Assembly: GCA_025141675.1 (NCBI GenBank)
Contig: CP081161.1
Location: 842,001 to 906,000, forward strand
Direction: 5' to 3'
From: Rhodobacteraceae bacterium S2214
GTDB taxonomy: Bacteria; Pseudomonadota; Alphaproteobacteria; Rhodobacterales; Rhodobacteraceae
Length of the DNA: 64,000 bases
Under the pieces are notes generated by a model. It was not told where the DNA came from and ran no database searches. It worked only from the letters and a program-made list of their open reading frames with translations. Of the stretch, positions 13,800-23,563 are shown piece after piece. Positions within the stretch are counted from its first letter, which is position 1; each line of letters starts with the position of its first letter. Position numbers and translations under genes: made by a program.

Positions 13800-15050
13800 C
13801 TAACGGACTAAAATCGTCGGCGGTGCAGCGTTCAGCTGTTCAATAGCGAACCCTGCTGCGGCTTTGTATTTGGCCATGAAATCGGCCCGTTCCTGTTTCG
13901 GAATAACGGTATCGATATCGTCAAAAATGCCGCCGCACCGATCATTGAGGATGTTCAGCAATCCAAAAGGACCTGCGCCACGGTTGCGCAGAACCAGCTC
14001 GGATATCGGGCCACACAGTTGGTCGTCAAAGCTGGTCAGCGCGTCTGACGTCAAGCCGTGCTTTTGCAGCGCAGCCACAAGGACACGGGCATCCACGATG
14101 GCTTGGCTCGCGCCATTTGATCCGGTCGGATACATCGCGTGGGCGGCATCGCCAATCAACGCAACCGATCCATCAACCCAAGTCGCCACCGGGTCGCGGT
14201 CGATCATCGGGTTTTCATAGGCGCAGTCGGCCCGTGCAAGCATCGCAGGGACATCAAGCCAGTCATATCGGAATTCGTCAAAGTGATGAACAAAGTCGTC
14301 GACGCTGGCAGGACGGAACCAGTTTTGATGATGCCACCCACCATCGGTGTCCATCGTGACCTCTGCGATCCAGTTGATCAGGGCCAATCCATCGGCATCC
14401 GGTTTCGAAATCGGATACATCACCATGCGCTGACGATGTGTGCCTAGCCCGACAAAGGACGATCCAGTCCGCCAAGGTTTGGCGCGCACTGTGCCACGCC
14501 ACATCACGGCACCGCCCCAATGGATCGGCGGCTGGTCAGGGTGCATCTGGGCGCGCACGGCCGAATGTATCCCGTCTGCACCAATAAGAAGCCGACCGTC
14601 TATGGTCGTGCCGTCAGACAAATGAACCGCGACACTGGCAGGTTTGTTGTCATAGCCGGTGACTTTTGTGCCCAGTATAACGGCATTCTCGCCGATCCGT
14701 TCGATGACTTTCTGGTACAACATCATGTGGAAAGCGCCGCGATGGACCGCATATTGCGGCCAAAGGTAACCGGCATCTGTTCCACGGGGTTCCGCGTAAA
14801 CTTCTTTACCGTTCAGCCCGACCAGCGCCCATTCTTTGGCTGCGATACCGACGCCGTCCAGATCATCAGCCGTTATGCCAAGATCGGATAGTTCACGCAC
14901 AGCATTGGGTTGAATGTTAATGCCAACACCCATCGGGCGCATTTCTTTTGCGGCTTCGATGATTGTGCAAGGAACACCGATCTGGTGCAGCGTTAACGCA
15001 AGCGCAAGCCCTCCAATTCCTGCGCCCGCGATCATCACGTGGTCTGACAC
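13800..15050 (-). CDS. FAD-dependent monooxygenase (aromatic hydroxylase family)
   Basis: This 416-residue flavoprotein of the PhzS/salicylate-hydroxylase type should hydroxylate an aromatic or related substrate using NAD(P)H and O2. Seen are the N-terminal dinucleotide fold GAGIGGLALALTL, the DG motif (LLIGADGIHSAVR), and the second FAD motif GDAAHAMYPTGSNGASQAI. I chose the GTG at 15050 because GTGAGGAA precedes it at nine-base spacing and the protein then begins directly with the Rossmann strand; an upstream ATG would add an unlikely Arg-rich tail. The substrate is unknown. No ring-cleavage genes are nearby. Confidence 0.88.
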   Translation of the reverse strand: MSDHVMIAGAGIGGLALALTLHQIGVPCTIIEAAKEMRPMGVGINIQPNAVRELSDLGITADDLDGVGIAAKEWALVGLNGKEVYAEPRGTDAGYLWPQYAVHRGAFHMMLYQKVIERIGENAVILGTKVTGYDNKPASVAVHLSDGTTIDGRLLIGADGIHSAVRAQMHPDQPPIHWGGAVMWRGTVRAKPWRTGSSFVGLGTHRQRMVMYPISKPDADGLALINWIAEVTMDTDGGWHHQNWFRPASVDDFVHHFDEFRYDWLDVPAMLARADCAYENPMIDRDPVATWVDGSVALIGDAAHAMYPTGSNGASQAIVDARVLVAALQKHGLTSDALTSFDDQLCGPISELVLRNRGAGPFGLLNILNDRCGGIFDDIDTVIPKQERADFMAKYKAAAGFAIEQLNAAPPTILVR

Positions 15051-15320
15051 TGCAATATTCCTCACCCTGACGCTGCGCAGCAAACGGCTCGCAGTTGTAC
15101 AGTGCTGACATATCATCAGGTAAGCAAGATCGGGTCGTCAGATGCGGATGTCATCTTCGGTCATGGCAAGCGCACATGCAAAGGCATCATCCTTGTTTTC
15201 CCGAATGTCTTTTAAGAGCATTAACATTGATCGTATCCAAATGGTGACGGGTTTGGTTGTTGACAGGACGCCGGACAAAGGTATCCATACGTCGCTAACC
15301 CAAAGGGGGGACCTTTCGCT

Positions 15321-16037
15321 GTGGTCGAGAACGACGCGTTTGCGAATTTAAAGAGTGACGTTATCCTTACGGGCACGGTGCAGCAGTCGATTAAACGCCT
15401 GACCGGATTCTTCGAGGTTGATTTCGTCACGCTTCATTTGTTTCGTGGCGGTATTGATGCCACGAACAGCCCCTTCGTCCGGACCAATTATCCTGATGCT
15501 TGGGTCAGCCAGTATTTGCTGAACGACTACGTCCGTATTGATCCAGTCCTTCAGCATGCGCAAAACCACGAAGAACCGTTTTGCTGGTCTGAAATCGCCT
15601 TGGATGCCCAACAACTGCAAATGATGGAAAAGGCCATTGCGGCGGGCGTTGGCAAGACTGGTTTCACCGTCACGCATGTTGATAGTATCGGCCGTCGCAG
15701 CATGTTGTCGTTCAACGCAAAAGCGGCGAAAGGTGGCGAAACGTGGAAACCGTTCTTGGTGGAACACGGCGAACGCCTGCAAGGCCTTGCCGCAGACATA
15801 CATCTGAAATCGCTGGCCGAACTTTACGGTGAAAACGAAGAACTGCCTCAACTGTCGCCGCGCGAAAGCGAATGCCTCAAATGGACCGCAGAGGGTAAAA
15901 CCCACACAGAGATTGCGATCATTCTTGGCCTGTCCGACCATACCGTCCGCGGCTACCTGAAGGTTGCTCGCGTCAAATTGGACAGTGTTTCGCTGGCCCA
16001 AGCAGTCGCAAAAGCATCTTCCATGGGCTTGATCTAA
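15321..16037 (+). CDS. LuxR-family regulator with autoinducer-binding domain (LuxR solo)
   Basis: This 238-residue regulator has an N-terminal autoinducer-binding domain (about 15-165) and a C-terminal LuxR-type helix-turn-helix (about 175-235: LSPRESECLKWTAEGKTHTE, then IAIILGLSDHTVRGYL). The acyl-homoserine-lactone pocket residues look conserved: AWVSQYLLNDYVRIDPV supplies the Trp, Tyr, Asp and Pro, with a later Trp in FCWSE. The start is a GTG with GGGGGA upstream. No luxI synthase is in the window, so it probably answers a signal made elsewhere or by neighbours. It is convergent with the rhodanese gene. Confidence 0.9.
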   Translation: MVENDAFANLKSDVILTGTVQQSIKRLTGFFEVDFVTLHLFRGGIDATNSPFVRTNYPDAWVSQYLLNDYVRIDPVLQHAQNHEEPFCWSEIALDAQQLQMMEKAIAAGVGKTGFTVTHVDSIGRRSMLSFNAKAAKGGETWKPFLVEHGERLQGLAADIHLKSLAELYGENEELPQLSPRESECLKWTAEGKTHTEIAIILGLSDHTVRGYLKVARVKLDSVSLAQAVAKASSMGLI

Positions 16038-16063
16038 TCTAGGCATCAACGGCGCGGTGGTGA

Positions 16064-16465
16064 TTAGGCGCAGCCACAGATGATGTCTGTGCCGGCACGG
16101 GCGTTTTCACCGACGGTGGCATAGCCGTCGCGTATCCACCAATCGAGCCCGCCCATCAGTTCTCTGACTTGGAAACCAAGTGTCAGAAGCTTCAGCGCGG
16201 TCTTGGTGGACGCGTTGCAGCCGATACCGTCGCAGTAGCAGACGTAGACTTTGGACTTGTCCAGATACGCCGTGGATTGGACACAGATTTCGCGGTGCGG
16301 CAGGTTGATTGCACCTGGAATGGCTTCTTTCGCGAAAGCCGCCGCAGACCGACCATCAACAACCATAAGGTTGGTGTCCACATCTTGTAGGGCTTCATAG
16401 GTATCCCAAGAATCGAACTCGTAAGAGAGCTTCTTTTGGTAGTGAAGCAGTTGATCCATATCCAT
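16064..16465 (-). CDS. Rhodanese-like sulfurtransferase
   Basis: This 133-residue single-domain rhodanese has the LMVVDGRSAAAFAKEAIPGAINLPH first half and the active-site loop VCYCDGIGCNASTK, where the first Cys after Tyr is the catalytic position. MGGLDWWIRDG follows. Such proteins move sulfane sulfur or act as thiol carriers in the cytoplasm. The loop CDGIGC differs from the classical CRxGxR loop and carries a second Cys, as in a subgroup I associate with stress-linked rhodaneses. cysE lies 255 bp away in the divergent direction, which may or may not be a functional link. Confidence 0.88.
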   Translation of the reverse strand: MDMDQLLHYQKKLSYEFDSWDTYEALQDVDTNLMVVDGRSAAAFAKEAIPGAINLPHREICVQSTAYLDKSKVYVCYCDGIGCNASTKTALKLLTLGFQVRELMGGLDWWIRDGYATVGENARAGTDIICGCA

Positions 16466-16719
16466 GTCGTGTTCCTTTGTTTCTGTCTGGTGCCGAAATG
16501 GGCATTGACCGTGTTGCCCTTAAGCTAAGGGAATCTGCGTCTTCCATATATTCACCCGAAATGGACGGCCGATCGTAGCCCCCCAATTGAGGGGGGTGGC
16601 CCTCAGGAACCTGTCACATAAGGTAGGACACGCGAAAGAGCTGGAAAATGCCCCGTAATTGGGCAATCTTGAAACTGTTCTGACCTCAAAGAGCACTGAT
16701 TGATCGAAAGACACAGACT
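16466..16719. promoter_or_regulatory. Divergent control region between rhodanese and cysE, with a C6/G6 hairpin
   Basis: CCCCCC (16579-16584), six loop bases and GGGGGG (16591-16596) form a short, very stable hairpin. It lies 120 bp upstream of cysE and 115 bp upstream of the rhodanese gene, in the leader of one or both. I see no T-run and do not recognise a riboswitch class. Confidence 0.4.
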
Positions 16720-17523
16720 ATGAGTATGACACTTGCATCCTCTCCTGTACCTGTTCATCCTGATTGGACCGCATTGACGACCGAAGCCGCGGCTTTAATC
16801 GCAAGCGAACCCGCATTGGCCAAACTTGTCCGGTCCTATTTCCCCGAAGACGGCACATTTTCGTTGGCGCTATGCAGTTTGCTAGCCGATAGTTTGCAGG
16901 CCCCGTCGGTTGGAAAGGACGTCTTGGAGAGCCTCTTTCAAGATGTTCTCGCAGCAGACGCCGGAATCGCACAGGCCGCATTGGTGGATCTCCAAGCGAT
17001 CCGCAGTCGCGACCCGTCTTGCCCGTCCTACCTTCACGCATTTCTGAACCTGAAAGGGTTTCAAGCCCTACAGGCCCACCGGATCGCGCATCACTTTTGG
17101 GCTGTTGATCGGAACGAAATGGCGGTTTGGCTGTCCAATCGCGTATCTGTCGTGACTGGGGCTGACATTCACCCTGCAGCGAATATCGGCGAAGGCGTGA
17201 TGTTTGACCATGGATCGGGCGTTGTGATCGGTGAAACGGCAGTCGTCGAAGATAACGTTTCTATTCTCCAAAACGTCACGCTCGGCGGGACTGGCAAAGT
17301 TGGCGGCGATCGTCATCCCAAAGTGCGCTTTGGCGTGATGATCGGGGCAGGGGCCAAGATCATAGGAAACATCGAAATTGGCGCGAATAGTAAAGTCGCA
17401 GCTGGCAGCGTCGTATTGAAAGATGTCCCGCCCAATTGCACGGTTGCGGGTATCCCTGCGCAGGTCGTACGCATCCATGATGCACGAACAGTGCCGTCCG
17501 AGACGATGGATCAATCGCTGTAG
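16720..17523 (+). CDS. cysE: Serine O-acetyltransferase
   Basis: This 267-residue enzyme makes O-acetyl-L-serine from serine and acetyl-CoA, the first step of cysteine synthesis. The N-terminal helical SAT domain (about 15-150) ends with HRIAHHFWAVDRNEMAVWLSNR. The left-handed beta-helix hexapeptide domain follows, with GADIHPAANIGEGVMFDHGSG, VVIGETAVVEDNVSILQNVTLGGTG and the VAGIPAQVV terminus. His in DHGSG and the earlier Asp-His pair are the catalytic positions. Serine supply genes serA, serB and serC lie 40 kb downstream, not linked. Length and motifs are normal for the family. Confidence 0.96.
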   Translation: MSMTLASSPVPVHPDWTALTTEAAALIASEPALAKLVRSYFPEDGTFSLALCSLLADSLQAPSVGKDVLESLFQDVLAADAGIAQAALVDLQAIRSRDPSCPSYLHAFLNLKGFQALQAHRIAHHFWAVDRNEMAVWLSNRVSVVTGADIHPAANIGEGVMFDHGSGVVIGETAVVEDNVSILQNVTLGGTGKVGGDRHPKVRFGVMIGAGAKIIGNIEIGANSKVAAGSVVLKDVPPNCTVAGIPAQVVRIHDARTVPSETMDQSL

Positions 17524-17861
17524 CAATTGCGCCTAATGCGATTTTATCAGCGCCGACATCAGATGATGCAGGCGTTTTTCGATCAAGTAGTCAATTTTTT
17601 ATAAGCGCTAGAGATGGGCGGCATGCAGCATGTGAACACGCCACATGTCCCGAATCGACTTGTTATTATGGGGTGAACGGCGGGCCCTTTGTGATGGAAA
17701 ATGTGTCTGCCTAAGATGTCCGCACATCGCGAACATCATAAAACTGTCTAGTTTGTCGATTTCGTATGAGTGATTGCAGGAATAATATTTGGGCGGCGGA
17801 CGTAGCGTATGCAAACGTTAGGGACGGATAAAATCCAAACTGTGATTTCTGGGAGGAACAC
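17524..17861. other. Upstream region of the polyol operon
   Basis: I find no gene. The stretch should contain the operon promoter and the binding site of the AraC regulator encoded within the operon. GGGAGGAA just before 17862 is a strong ribosome-binding site. An ATGCAAACGTT word at about 17810 is operator-like, but I cannot pair it with a second half-site. Confidence 0.5.
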
Positions 17862-19157
17862 ATGAAATCTTTGATGAATACGGCTTTAGGGCTGTCTTTG
17901 GTTGTTGCGACGTCATCTGTTGCGGTTGCTGATGGGCACGCGCAGGAATTGACGATTGCGATTGTGAACAACGGTCACATGATCAACATGCAGAAGGTTG
18001 CGGAAGCTTACACTGAGGAAACTGGTGTTGCTTTGAACTGGGTGTCTTTGGAAGAAGGCGTTCTGCGCGAGCAGGTGACTTCTGATACGGCAACTGGTGG
18101 TGGTCAGTACGACATCATCAACATCGGCATGCAGGAAGCGCCGATTTGGGGTGCTGCTGGTTGGATCGAACCGCTTGAGTTCGGCGCTGACTACGACGTT
18201 GACGACATGCTGCCAGCGATGCGCAATGGTCTGTCTGCGGACGGCACATTGTATGCGGCACCGTTCTACGGTGAATCTTCTATGGTGATGTACCGTAAAG
18301 ACCTGACAGACGCTGCTGGCGTAACAATCGCTGACAACGACAGCTGGGACAACGTGAAGGCGGCTGCTGCTGCGATGCACGATCCAGACAACGGCGTTTA
18401 CGGTGCATGTTTGCGCGGTAAGCCGGGTTGGGGCGACAACATGGCGTTCGTCACAACAATGGTGAACTCTTTCGGTGGTGCATGGTTCGACGCGGACATG
18501 AAGCCAGCGCTTGATTCCGACGAATGGAATGCAGCTGTCAACTTCTACGTTGATCTGCTGGGTACATACGGCCCTCCAGGTTCTGAAGGGAACTCCTTCA
18601 ACGAGATCCTCGCTTTGTACAACGAAGGCAAGTGTGGTCTGTGGATTGACGCGACGATCGCTGCTTCTTTCCTTGAAGTAGACGGTGTTGCTTACGCGCA
18701 GTCTCCGAATGCTGGTAACCCAGTGGGCGCGAACTGGTTGTGGGCATGGGCGATGGCTGTACCTGCGGGCACAGAAAACGCGGATGAAGCCAAAGCATTC
18801 ATCGAATGGGCGACATCAAAAGCGTACATCGAAGCTGTCGGTAACCACCCAGACTTTGGTTGGGGTTCTGTTCCAACAGGCACACGTACATCCACATATG
18901 CGATCCCTGAGTTCCAGGCAGCTGCTGCATTTGCAGACGCTGAATTGGCAGCGATCAACTCTGCGGCGCCAGAAGCCACAGACATCAAGCCATATGTTGG
19001 TGTCCAGTTTGCAGCGATCCCTGAGTTCCCAGAAGTGGGTACAGCAGTTGCACAAGAAATCGCAGCGGCCCTGTCTGGTGCGAAATCTGTAGAAGAAGCG
19101 CTGGAAGCGGCACAGTCTGCAGCAGACGCAATCATGTCTGAAGCGGGTTACTACTAA
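17862..19157 (+). CDS. smoE: Polyol/sugar ABC transporter substrate-binding protein (SmoE-like)
   Basis: This 431-residue periplasmic protein captures the substrate for the ABC importer encoded downstream. A signal peptide is clear (MKSLMNTALGLSLVVATSSV, cleaved near AVADGHA). The mature part is a family 1 extracellular solute-binding protein with ELTIAIVNNGHMINMQKVAEAY, FYGESSMVMYRKD, a GKPGWGDN loop and LWIDATIAASFLE. Similar proteins serve sorbitol/mannitol transporters of Rhodobacter and rhizobia, and the linked polyol dehydrogenase supports that substrate range. The ribosome-binding site is strong and synonymous codon choice is uniform, as expected for the most abundant subunit. A hairpin follows the stop codon. 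Confidence 0.93.
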   Translation: MKSLMNTALGLSLVVATSSVAVADGHAQELTIAIVNNGHMINMQKVAEAYTEETGVALNWVSLEEGVLREQVTSDTATGGGQYDIINIGMQEAPIWGAAGWIEPLEFGADYDVDDMLPAMRNGLSADGTLYAAPFYGESSMVMYRKDLTDAAGVTIADNDSWDNVKAAAAAMHDPDNGVYGACLRGKPGWGDNMAFVTTMVNSFGGAWFDADMKPALDSDEWNAAVNFYVDLLGTYGPPGSEGNSFNEILALYNEGKCGLWIDATIAASFLEVDGVAYAQSPNAGNPVGANWLWAWAMAVPAGTENADEAKAFIEWATSKAYIEAVGNHPDFGWGSVPTGTRTSTYAIPEFQAAAAFADAELAAINSAAPEATDIKPYVGVQFAAIPEFPEVGTAVAQEIAAALSGAKSVEEALEAAQSAADAIMSEAGYY

Positions 19158-19177
19158 CCCTTTCGGCTGAAATAGGA

Positions 19178-19201
19178 TGGGCCCGGCTGAGGTCGGGCCC
19201 A
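19178..19201 (+). terminator. Intercistronic hairpin after the binding-protein gene
   Basis: TGGGCCCG (19178-19185) pairs with CGGGCCCA (19194-19201) over an eight-base loop. No T-run follows, and the operon continues 208 bp later. It probably protects the upstream message from 3' degradation and lowers permease expression relative to the binding protein. Confidence 0.7.
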
Positions 19202-19409
19202 GACCTTAAGAGACGTTTACCACCCGTATTTATTGACCATTTTGCTTTGATGCGACGCCCGCGTATGCTGTGGCGCTGCGCGCTCAATGATCATCTGTTT
19301 TTGCGAATTGCCCCGACCTGCCTGCATCGATCTGCCCATCTGTCGCTGTCCGTCCCGATCTGCTTGCACTGTCTTGATTGAAACCCTGCCCCAAAAGGTG
19401 ACCCGAGCT

Positions 19410-20351
19410 ATGTCTACCAAAAGAACGCTCCCCCGGATCTTACAAACGCCAGCTGTTTTGCTGTTGCTGGTGTGGATGTTGGTCCCGCTGAGCATGACGC
19501 TTTACTTCTCGTTTATCCGGTATGTGCTGAACTCGACGATCCGGCCGGAATGGACGACACCGGCGCTCAGCAACTGGCGGGGCTTCGGGAACTATCAGTA
19601 TGTTCTGAATGCCAAGGATTTTTGGTTTGCGATCCAGAACTCTGTGCTGATCGTGTCCAGCATTTTGGTGCTGACGGTTGTTTTGGGTCTTGGGATTGCG
19701 GTTTTGGTGAATCGGAACTTCCCGGGGCGTGGGATTGTCCGTGTTTTGCTGATCTCGCCGTTCTTTGTGATGCCAGCGGTGAACGGGGTGTTGTGGATCA
19801 ACATGATTTTGGACCCTGTGTTGGGTTTGCAGGGGATTGCTGTTGGCGGGATCAACAACATGATCGACGGGTTGCGTGACTTCCCGGTGTTGGGTTGGTT
19901 CTTTAACCTGTGGCCTGTGTTGGAACCGATCTCTTTCCGCGCCACACAGACCTCTGCTTATGCGGTCATTATGATGGTGACGTGGCAGTGGACTCCGTTT
20001 GCGGTGTTGATCTTTATGACGTCGCTGCAGTCCGAGGATGAAAGCCAGAAAGAAGCGGCGACGCTTGATGGGGCGTCTGCGTGGTCGCAGTTCATCAACC
20101 TGACGGTGCCGCATCTGGGGCGTCCGATTGCGATTGTTGTGATGATCCAGTCGATCTTCCACCTGTCCTTGTATGCGGAAATCGAGATTGTCAGCCGCGG
20201 GAACGGCAACAAAAACCTGCCTTATCTGATCGGTGAGTTCACCTCGAACAACATCGGTGCGGCAAGTGCGACAGGTATCTTCGCGGTCATTCTGGCCAAT
20301 ATTATCGCCATCTTCTTGCTGCGCATGGTCGGCAAGACGTTGATGGACTAG
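19410..20351 (+). CDS. smoF: Polyol ABC transporter permease (SmoF-like)
   Basis: This 313-residue inner-membrane permease has six predicted helices, beginning ILQTPAVLLLLVWMLVPLSM. The EAA loop that contacts the ATPase is visible as EAATLDGASAWSQFINLTVPHL, about 80 residues from the end. I chose the ATG at 19410 with AAAAGGTGA upstream; the frame is open for 41 more codons, but those residues are Cys- and Pro-rich and look non-coding. It sits between the binding-protein gene and the second permease, 11 bp before the latter. It forms a heterodimer with that permease and two copies of the ATPase encoded at 23564. Confidence 0.94.
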   Translation: MSTKRTLPRILQTPAVLLLLVWMLVPLSMTLYFSFIRYVLNSTIRPEWTTPALSNWRGFGNYQYVLNAKDFWFAIQNSVLIVSSILVLTVVLGLGIAVLVNRNFPGRGIVRVLLISPFFVMPAVNGVLWINMILDPVLGLQGIAVGGINNMIDGLRDFPVLGWFFNLWPVLEPISFRATQTSAYAVIMMVTWQWTPFAVLIFMTSLQSEDESQKEAATLDGASAWSQFINLTVPHLGRPIAIVVMIQSIFHLSLYAEIEIVSRGNGNKNLPYLIGEFTSNNIGAASATGIFAVILANIIAIFLLRMVGKTLMD

Positions 20352-20362
20352 GAGAAAAGACA

Positions 20363-21199
20363 ATGGCTACCGTTTCTCAGACCTCGAAATTTAGCAAGAT
20401 CGCATGGCCTGTTGTGGCTTGGATCGTGGCGCTGATCTTCTTCTTCCCGATTTTTTGGTTGGTGTTCACCAGCTTTAAGACGGACGCGGATGCAGTGAAG
20501 CCTGAATTCCTGTTCAAGTTTACGCCGACGTTGGAAAACTACACCAACATGACGGAGAACTATGATTACTGGCGCTTTGCGACCAATTCGGTGATCACGT
20601 CGACCTTTGCGACTTTGTTTGCGCTGGTGGTGGGTGTGCCTGCGGCCTATGCGATGGCGTTTGATCCAAGCCGTCACACCAAGGACATTCTGATGTGGAT
20701 GTTGTCGACAAAGATGTTGCCAGCGGCGGCTGTTTTGTATCCGATGACCTTCCTGACGAAGAACATGCTGGGCATCTTTGACACGCACTTCCTTGTCATC
20801 CTGGTGTTGTGCCTGATCAACCTGCCGATCGTGATCTGGATGTTGTTCACCTACTTCAAGGAAATCCCGAAAGAGATCATTGAAGCGGGCAAGATGGACG
20901 GCGTGAGCACATGGGGCGAAATCAAGGATATCCTTATTCCGCTGGCATGGGGTGGCATTGCGTCCACGGCGCTTTTGACCTTCATCTTCTGCTGGAACGA
21001 AGCCTATTGGACGGTCCGTTTGACCACGATTGATGCGGCGACCTTGTCGAAGCTGATTGAAGGCAACCGCGCACCAGAGGGTCTGTTCTTTGGACGTCTG
21101 TCGGCAGTATCGACAGCGGCTGTGGCCCCGATCATTGTGTTGGGCTGGTTCTGTCAGAAACAGCTGGTGCAGGGTCTGACCTTTGGTGCGGTGAAGTAA
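20363..21199 (+). CDS. smoG: Polyol ABC transporter permease (SmoG-like)
   Basis: This 278-residue second permease belongs to the MalG-type class of CUT1 sugar importers. It begins with a membrane helix (WPVVAWIVALIFFFPIFWLV) and has the FTSFKTDADAV periplasmic start of the family. The EAA motif is IIEAGKMDGVSTWGEIKDI, and the protein ends with a short cytoplasmic tail (QKQLVQGLTFGAVK) typical of MalG/SmoG proteins. GGAGAAAAGAC precedes the ATG. It is 11 bp from smoF and 65 bp ahead of the AraC regulator. Together with smoE, smoF and the ATPase it makes a complete importer. Confidence 0.94.
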   Translation: MATVSQTSKFSKIAWPVVAWIVALIFFFPIFWLVFTSFKTDADAVKPEFLFKFTPTLENYTNMTENYDYWRFATNSVITSTFATLFALVVGVPAAYAMAFDPSRHTKDILMWMLSTKMLPAAAVLYPMTFLTKNMLGIFDTHFLVILVLCLINLPIVIWMLFTYFKEIPKEIIEAGKMDGVSTWGEIKDILIPLAWGGIASTALLTFIFCWNEAYWTVRLTTIDAATLSKLIEGNRAPEGLFFGRLSAVSTAAVAPIIVLGWFCQKQLVQGLTFGAVK

Positions 21200-21264
21200 G
21201 GCTGTGGGCGGCGTCTGATCGCAAGATGCCGCCACGCGACGGGGCTGGAAAAAAGAGATAAATC

Positions 21265-22158
21265 ATGTCGATAATGGTTCCAAAAATTGAGTTAGTAGAT
21301 CGGACCACACGGTCGATCCGCTATCTTGAACATGGATGGCCTACGGATTTGTGTCGGTGGCATGCCCATGAAGAATACGAATTGCATCTGGTTGTGGCGA
21401 CACGCGGCAAGGCGTTTGTGGGCGATTACATCGGCGATTTTGAAGCGGGTGATCTGTTCCTGACGGGGCCGAACCTGCCGCATAACTGGATCACGGATAA
21501 GGTTTGGACCGAACCTGTGGCGACCCGCGATATGCTGGTGCAGTTCAGCCATGAAAGCTTTGAAAAGCTGGCCGAAGGGTTCCCCGAATTTGGCGAGGTC
21601 CGCAAGATGCTGACGCTGGCCCAGTCTGGCGTGCAATTTGAAGGGTTCAATCCGACCTTTGCGCGCGGTCACATGGAATCGATCCGTAATAACGAAGGTC
21701 CTGAACGTATTCTGGCGTTCATCCGGTTCCTTGTGCGTTTGAATGAGCATGCGGAAAAGAAGGTCCTGTCGGTGTCCAAATTGGTGCAGGTTCAGGGCGG
21801 CAGTAAACACGCGCGGATCGGGGCTGTGGTGGATCACATCGTGGCCAACTTCAAAGACGATTTTAGCGTGGGGGATGCGGCTGAAATGGCGGGGATGACC
21901 CAAGCCACCTTCGCGCGCAATTTTACATCTGTGACGGGCCACAAGTTCGTTGAATTCCTGACGTCTGTGCGCGTGGGCCAAGCCTGCAGCATGCTGTACG
22001 CGTCGGATGCGACGATCTCGGATATCAGCTTTGATGCGGGGTTCCGCAATCTGGCGAACTTCAACCGTCACTTTCTAAAGATGAAGGGCATGACCCCTTC
22101 AGAGTACCGCGATACAGCGCGCAAAGACTTGTCTAAACCAATGGAGACCACATCATGA
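21265..22158 (+). CDS. AraC-family regulator of polyol uptake
   Basis: This 297-residue regulator carries an N-terminal cupin sensor (HAHEEYELHLVVATRGKAFV, then AGDLFLTGPNLPHNW) and a C-terminal pair of helix-turn-helix motifs at about 195-290, ending in the AraC signature ISDISFDAGFRNLANFNRHFLKMKGMTPSEYR. It most likely activates the operon in response to the imported polyol. It is unusual in lying inside the operon it presumably controls, between the second permease and the dehydrogenase, on the same strand. Its stop overlaps the dehydrogenase start (ATGA), so regulator and enzyme are translationally coupled. Confidence 0.92.
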   Translation: MSIMVPKIELVDRTTRSIRYLEHGWPTDLCRWHAHEEYELHLVVATRGKAFVGDYIGDFEAGDLFLTGPNLPHNWITDKVWTEPVATRDMLVQFSHESFEKLAEGFPEFGEVRKMLTLAQSGVQFEGFNPTFARGHMESIRNNEGPERILAFIRFLVRLNEHAEKKVLSVSKLVQVQGGSKHARIGAVVDHIVANFKDDFSVGDAAEMAGMTQATFARNFTSVTGHKFVEFLTSVRVGQACSMLYASDATISDISFDAGFRNLANFNRHFLKMKGMTPSEYRDTARKDLSKPMETTS

Positions 22159-23563
22159 ATAGCGCAGTTCTGCACCCAATCGGGGCGACGGGATATGACC
22201 GCGCAGCCTGTGCTGTGGGTGTCGTGCATTTGGGGTTCGGGGCGTTCCATCGGGCGCATCAGGCGATGTATATTGATGATTACATGGACAAATCCGGTGA
22301 TCTGAACTGGGGTATTGCGGCTGTGAACCTGCGCGGTGCGGAAGCCGGGTCTTTTGCGGCGGCCGCAGATGATGTGGCGCGCCACGACGGGTACTTTTTG
22401 AAATCCTATTCGCCGGACGGGCAGGTGGCGTTGCGCCGTGTGCGGTCGCATGTGCATTTTGCAGACTGGAGCGCGGACCGGACAGCATCCGAGGCGTTGC
22501 TGGCGCGGGGTAGCGTGCATCTGGTGACGATTACGGTCACCGAAAGCGGCTATTACACCGATCCGAATGGTAATCTGAACCGCGCTGATCCGGTCATTGC
22601 AGCTGAAATGGCGGGTGATCAGACGCAAAGCGTTTACGGGTATCTGCGGGCTGGTTTGCAGGCGCGGATGGATGCGGGCGGTGCCCCTTTGACCATCGCG
22701 TGTTGTGATAACATCCGTCAGAACGGCAAGATGTTGCACCGCAATCTGCTGGCTTATCTTGAGGCCTGCGGCGATGCGGTGTTGCACGCTTGGGTCGCAG
22801 ACAACGTGGCGTTCCCCTGTTCGATGGTGGACCGGATCACGCCGCGCAGCACGGTTGAATTGGGCGTGGAACTGACCCAGTTGATCGGGTCAGAGGTCGC
22901 GTCACCGATCATGGCCGAAGATTTTATCCAGTGGGTTTTGCAAGACAAAGCCGCAGGGCCGATGCCTGATCTGGCGCAGGCGGGTGTGACCGTGACGCCG
23001 GATGTGGATCCTTACGAGGAAACCAAAATCCGTGTGCTGAATGGCGGCCATACGGCCTTGTGTTATCTGGCTGCGTTGGAAGGTGTTGAAACCTTTGATG
23101 CGGCGATGCGGGTGCCGCATTTGCACCGCCACTTCCGTGCCTTTGAAGCAGACGAAGTGCTGCCCGCGATCACCATTGATCTGCCGTTCTCGAAGGCGGA
23201 TTATCTGGACCAGATCGACGCGCGGTTTAGCAACCAGGCGATTGGCGATACGGTCGCGCGGATCTGTGCGGATGGCATGGTGAAGTTCCCGATCTTTATC
23301 CGCCCCACGCTGGAAGGCTGCCTGAAACAGGGCATCTTGCCGAAAAACGCGATCCGTTCGATTGCCAGCTGGCATGTGTTTGCAACCCATGTGGCGGCGG
23401 GCAAAATCCCGTTCAAATATGTGGAACCCAGCTGGGACGATCTGTCTGCCATGTTGGGCACGGACGCCTTTATCACATCGCGCCAACTCTGGGGCGATCT
23501 TCCTGAAACTTACCCTGAATTTGCCGAAACCCTTCGGCACGACATCTCTGAATTGGAGCAAAA

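Noticed and set aside
15142..15320. Short frame and possible extension upstream of the LuxR gene
   Set aside because: The GTG at 15321 has a strong ribosome-binding site and gives a normal family length; the upstream frame looks non-coding.
20348..21235. Long minus-strand frame opposite the second permease
   Set aside because: Arg-, His- and Gln-rich shadow of a GC-rich membrane-protein gene, like similar frames opposite many genes in this window.
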